Virus record (IMG/VR): IMGVR_UViG_3300022699_000007
Location: 1 to 29,124 of that record
DNA from: a virus
Direction: 5' to 3' (one strand)
DNA length: 29,124 bases
Part shown: positions 28,010 through 29,124 of the stretch, in pieces
How positions within the stretch are numbered: the first letter of the stretch is position 1
Layout: each line of letters starts with the position of its first letter
Position numbers and translations under genes: made by a program
The notes under the pieces: generated by a model
The model's database searches: none
Told to the model about the DNA's origin: nothing
The model's input: only the letters and a program-made list of their open reading frames with translations

Positions 28010-28360
28010 TCAATTCTGTCGCCCCTTAAGAAGTTTCATGAAAAAGTCTAGGTCTACCACCACAAGCCAAGCCTTTCTGTCTGATCGAAAGAAAACTACA
28101 GGGTCTTCGTTCTGCTTAACATGATTCTTAGCCTGATCCATGAAATCGTAGAAGGTCTTGCCCATATCCTTCCGACGCTTTACCTCGATAGCCAGGTTCA
28201 ACTTCTTCCTAGCAGCAGGGGATAGCTGGATGTCTGCCCCGCTATCCCCCATTGTTGTAGACTTGATGTCGTCAGGCTCGAACTCAGGGAACTCAGCCAG
28301 CAGCCTGTCCCTGATTTCTTGCTGACCAAGCCTTCCCTTTGCTTTGCCTGCTCTGCTCAT
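28010..28360 (-). CDS. PD-(D/E)XK endonuclease, Holliday-junction-resolvase-like
   Basis: This 116-residue protein has GDSGADIQLSP followed by NLAIEVKRR, the D...ExK signature of restriction-endonuclease-fold enzymes, with a basic N-terminus (SRAGKAKGRLGQQ). The layout resembles phage Holliday-junction resolvase-like or RecB-like nucleases. It would cut or process phage DNA; the exact substrate is not readable. It starts in an ATGA overlap with the upstream exonuclease, suggesting the two act in the same recombination or degradation pathway. Confidence 0.72.
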   Translation of the reverse strand: MSRAGKAKGRLGQQEIRDRLLAEFPEFEPDDIKSTTMGDSGADIQLSPAARKKLNLAIEVKRRKDMGKTFYDFMDQAKNHVKQNEDPVVFFRSDRKAWLVVVDLDFFMKLLKGRQN

Positions 28361-29124
28361 TCGATCAACTCAGGTACTTTAGGTTCAGACTCCACATCAA
28401 CCAACCAGACTGGACCTGTGCTGTACAGGAACTTGCGGGCCTCAGGGTAACAGATCCCCTTGAACTCGCAGTAGCTGCACTGGGTGTTCAGCTTGGTGTT
28501 GGGTGAAGTAGAACTCTGGGGTACAGGTGGTAGTCGTTCCTCTGGTAGGTCACCAGCGACCATCGCCTTGACTCGTTCCATCTCTGCTTCCTTGGTGGCC
28601 AACTCCTCGGTGAAGTCGTACATGTCGAGGCAGAGCTTGAAGCGATCCTTCTGTACTGCAAGGAAGGCACCCTTGGTCTTATCCTTCACCAACGGATCAT
28701 CCTTACCAGCATAGACATAAGAACTAAGCTGGCTGATGTAACCGAAGGGGTCTTCCTCCCGAAGGTTGTTCTTGGCAAACTTCTGGAAGCTGAAGCCTGT
28801 GCAGGACTTAACGTCAACAGTGATACCGTCGATGACTGCATCACGATGACCCTTGATCCCATGAACTTCAAGGCGATCCTGCTCACCCTGAACGTCATGG
28901 CCTGCAGCCTTGGCTAGTGCGAGGACGAAGACTTCCAGCAGGTCACCATAGAAGAAGGTGCCTAGAGTTTCTGGAGTGAGTGGTTCCCCCTGATCCGAAG
29001 CATTGATCTTGTACCAAAGCTTACGATCACAGGGAGTCCCGATTGCTGAGAGGCCCAGGTAATCCCTGGGCGTCTGAGGTTCACTGAACCTGCTCTCTGC
29101 TACCTCTGCAATGCCTTCTGAAAG
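28357..29124 (-). CDS. Cas4/RecB-like exonuclease, N-terminus outside the window
   Basis: The reading frame is open to the window edge (256 codons including the stop). Near the visible start, SAIGTPCDRKLWY gives the first cluster cysteine. GIKGHRDAVIDGITVDVKS provides the catalytic Asp (RDAV) and D-x-K (VDVK) of the PD-(D/E)XK core, followed by a QISY-like helix (FGYISQLSSYVYAG). Near the C-terminus CSYCEFKGIC supplies three further cysteines, so a four-cysteine iron-sulphur cluster as in Cas4/AddB is likely. It probably performs the DNA-end resection or host-DNA degradation that T7 gp6 does in related phages. The true start lies beyond 29124. Confidence 0.85.
   Translation of the reverse strand, partial: LSEGIAEVAESRFSEPQTPRDYLGLSAIGTPCDRKLWYKINASDQGEPLTPETLGTFFYGDLLEVFVLALAKAAGHDVQGEQDRLEVHGIKGHRDAVIDGITVDVKSCTGFSFQKFAKNNLREEDPFGYISQLSSYVYAGKDDPLVKDKTKGAFLAVQKDRFKLCLDMYDFTEELATKEAEMERVKAMVAGDLPEERLPPVPQSSTSPNTKLNTQCSYCEFKGICYPEARKFLYSTGPVWLVDVESEPKVPELIE

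Noticed and set aside
21273-29124. Lysogeny or integration module
   Set aside because: No integrase, excisionase, repressor or attachment-site pattern was seen; the gene set is that of a lytic phage.

Overview
The window is part of the genome of a lytic, short-tailed (podovirus-type) double-stranded DNA phage. A virion-assembly block reads rightward (about 1-21220). A DNA-metabolism, lysis and accessory block reads leftward (about 29124-21273). The two converge on a two-way terminator hairpin at 21226-21249. No integrase, excisionase or repressor is visible. The set of an apparent class II (B12-dependent) ribonucleotide reductase, PhoH, a MazG-type pyrophosphatase, a SpeD-like protein and T7-style tail and internal virion proteins resembles marine roseophages of the SIO1/Cobavirus type that infect Rhodobacterales. 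That placement comes from gene content recalled from memory, not from a search.

Rightward block: scaffold (92-1045), a sigma70-type promoter with a structured leader (1049-1304), major capsid protein (1305-2378), an intergenic HNH endonuclease (2391-2810), small virion-type genes including a ten-repeat beta protein (2828-5482), tail tube/adaptor A (5483-6202), nozzle-like protein B (6202-8178), and a mosaic tail fibre (8190-10880). Four small genes follow, including a duplicated 70-residue pair. Next come a HlyC/RTX-acyltransferase homologue (11986-12417), a 954-residue structural protein with proline-rich and collagen-like segments, a GH24-like virion lysozyme, two virion proteins of unknown function, and a 1222-residue gp16-like internal protein ending at 21220.

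Leftward block, in transcription order: a Cas4/RecB-like exonuclease cut by the window edge, a PD-(D/E)XK nuclease, a promoter at 27979-28006, a 54-residue protein, MazG, NrdJ, and a GIY-YIG endonuclease overlapping the NrdJ stop. A roughly 330-base structured non-coding stretch follows, then tRNA-Arg(UCU), a SpeD-like decarboxylase, a cell-wall hydrolase, a tiny basic protein, a possible nuclease, PhoH, an HNH-interrupted DUF3310 gene, and three small genes. Most of these genes overlap by 1, 4 or 14 bases, which suggests translational coupling.

The genes form a coherent lytic programme: nucleases and RNR/MazG degrade and rebuild nucleotides, PhoH and SpeD are accessory metabolic genes, the hydrolase lyses the host, and the rightward block builds a capsid and an ejection machine. 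Most notable are the HlyC-like acyltransferase translationally coupled to a large virion protein, the HNH module that splits a DUF3310 gene and carries a second copy of its conserved motif, a SpeD homologue that keeps its catalytic residues but has a changed cleavage junction, two matching promoters that share a TATAACTAG core, and the structured non-coding stretch.
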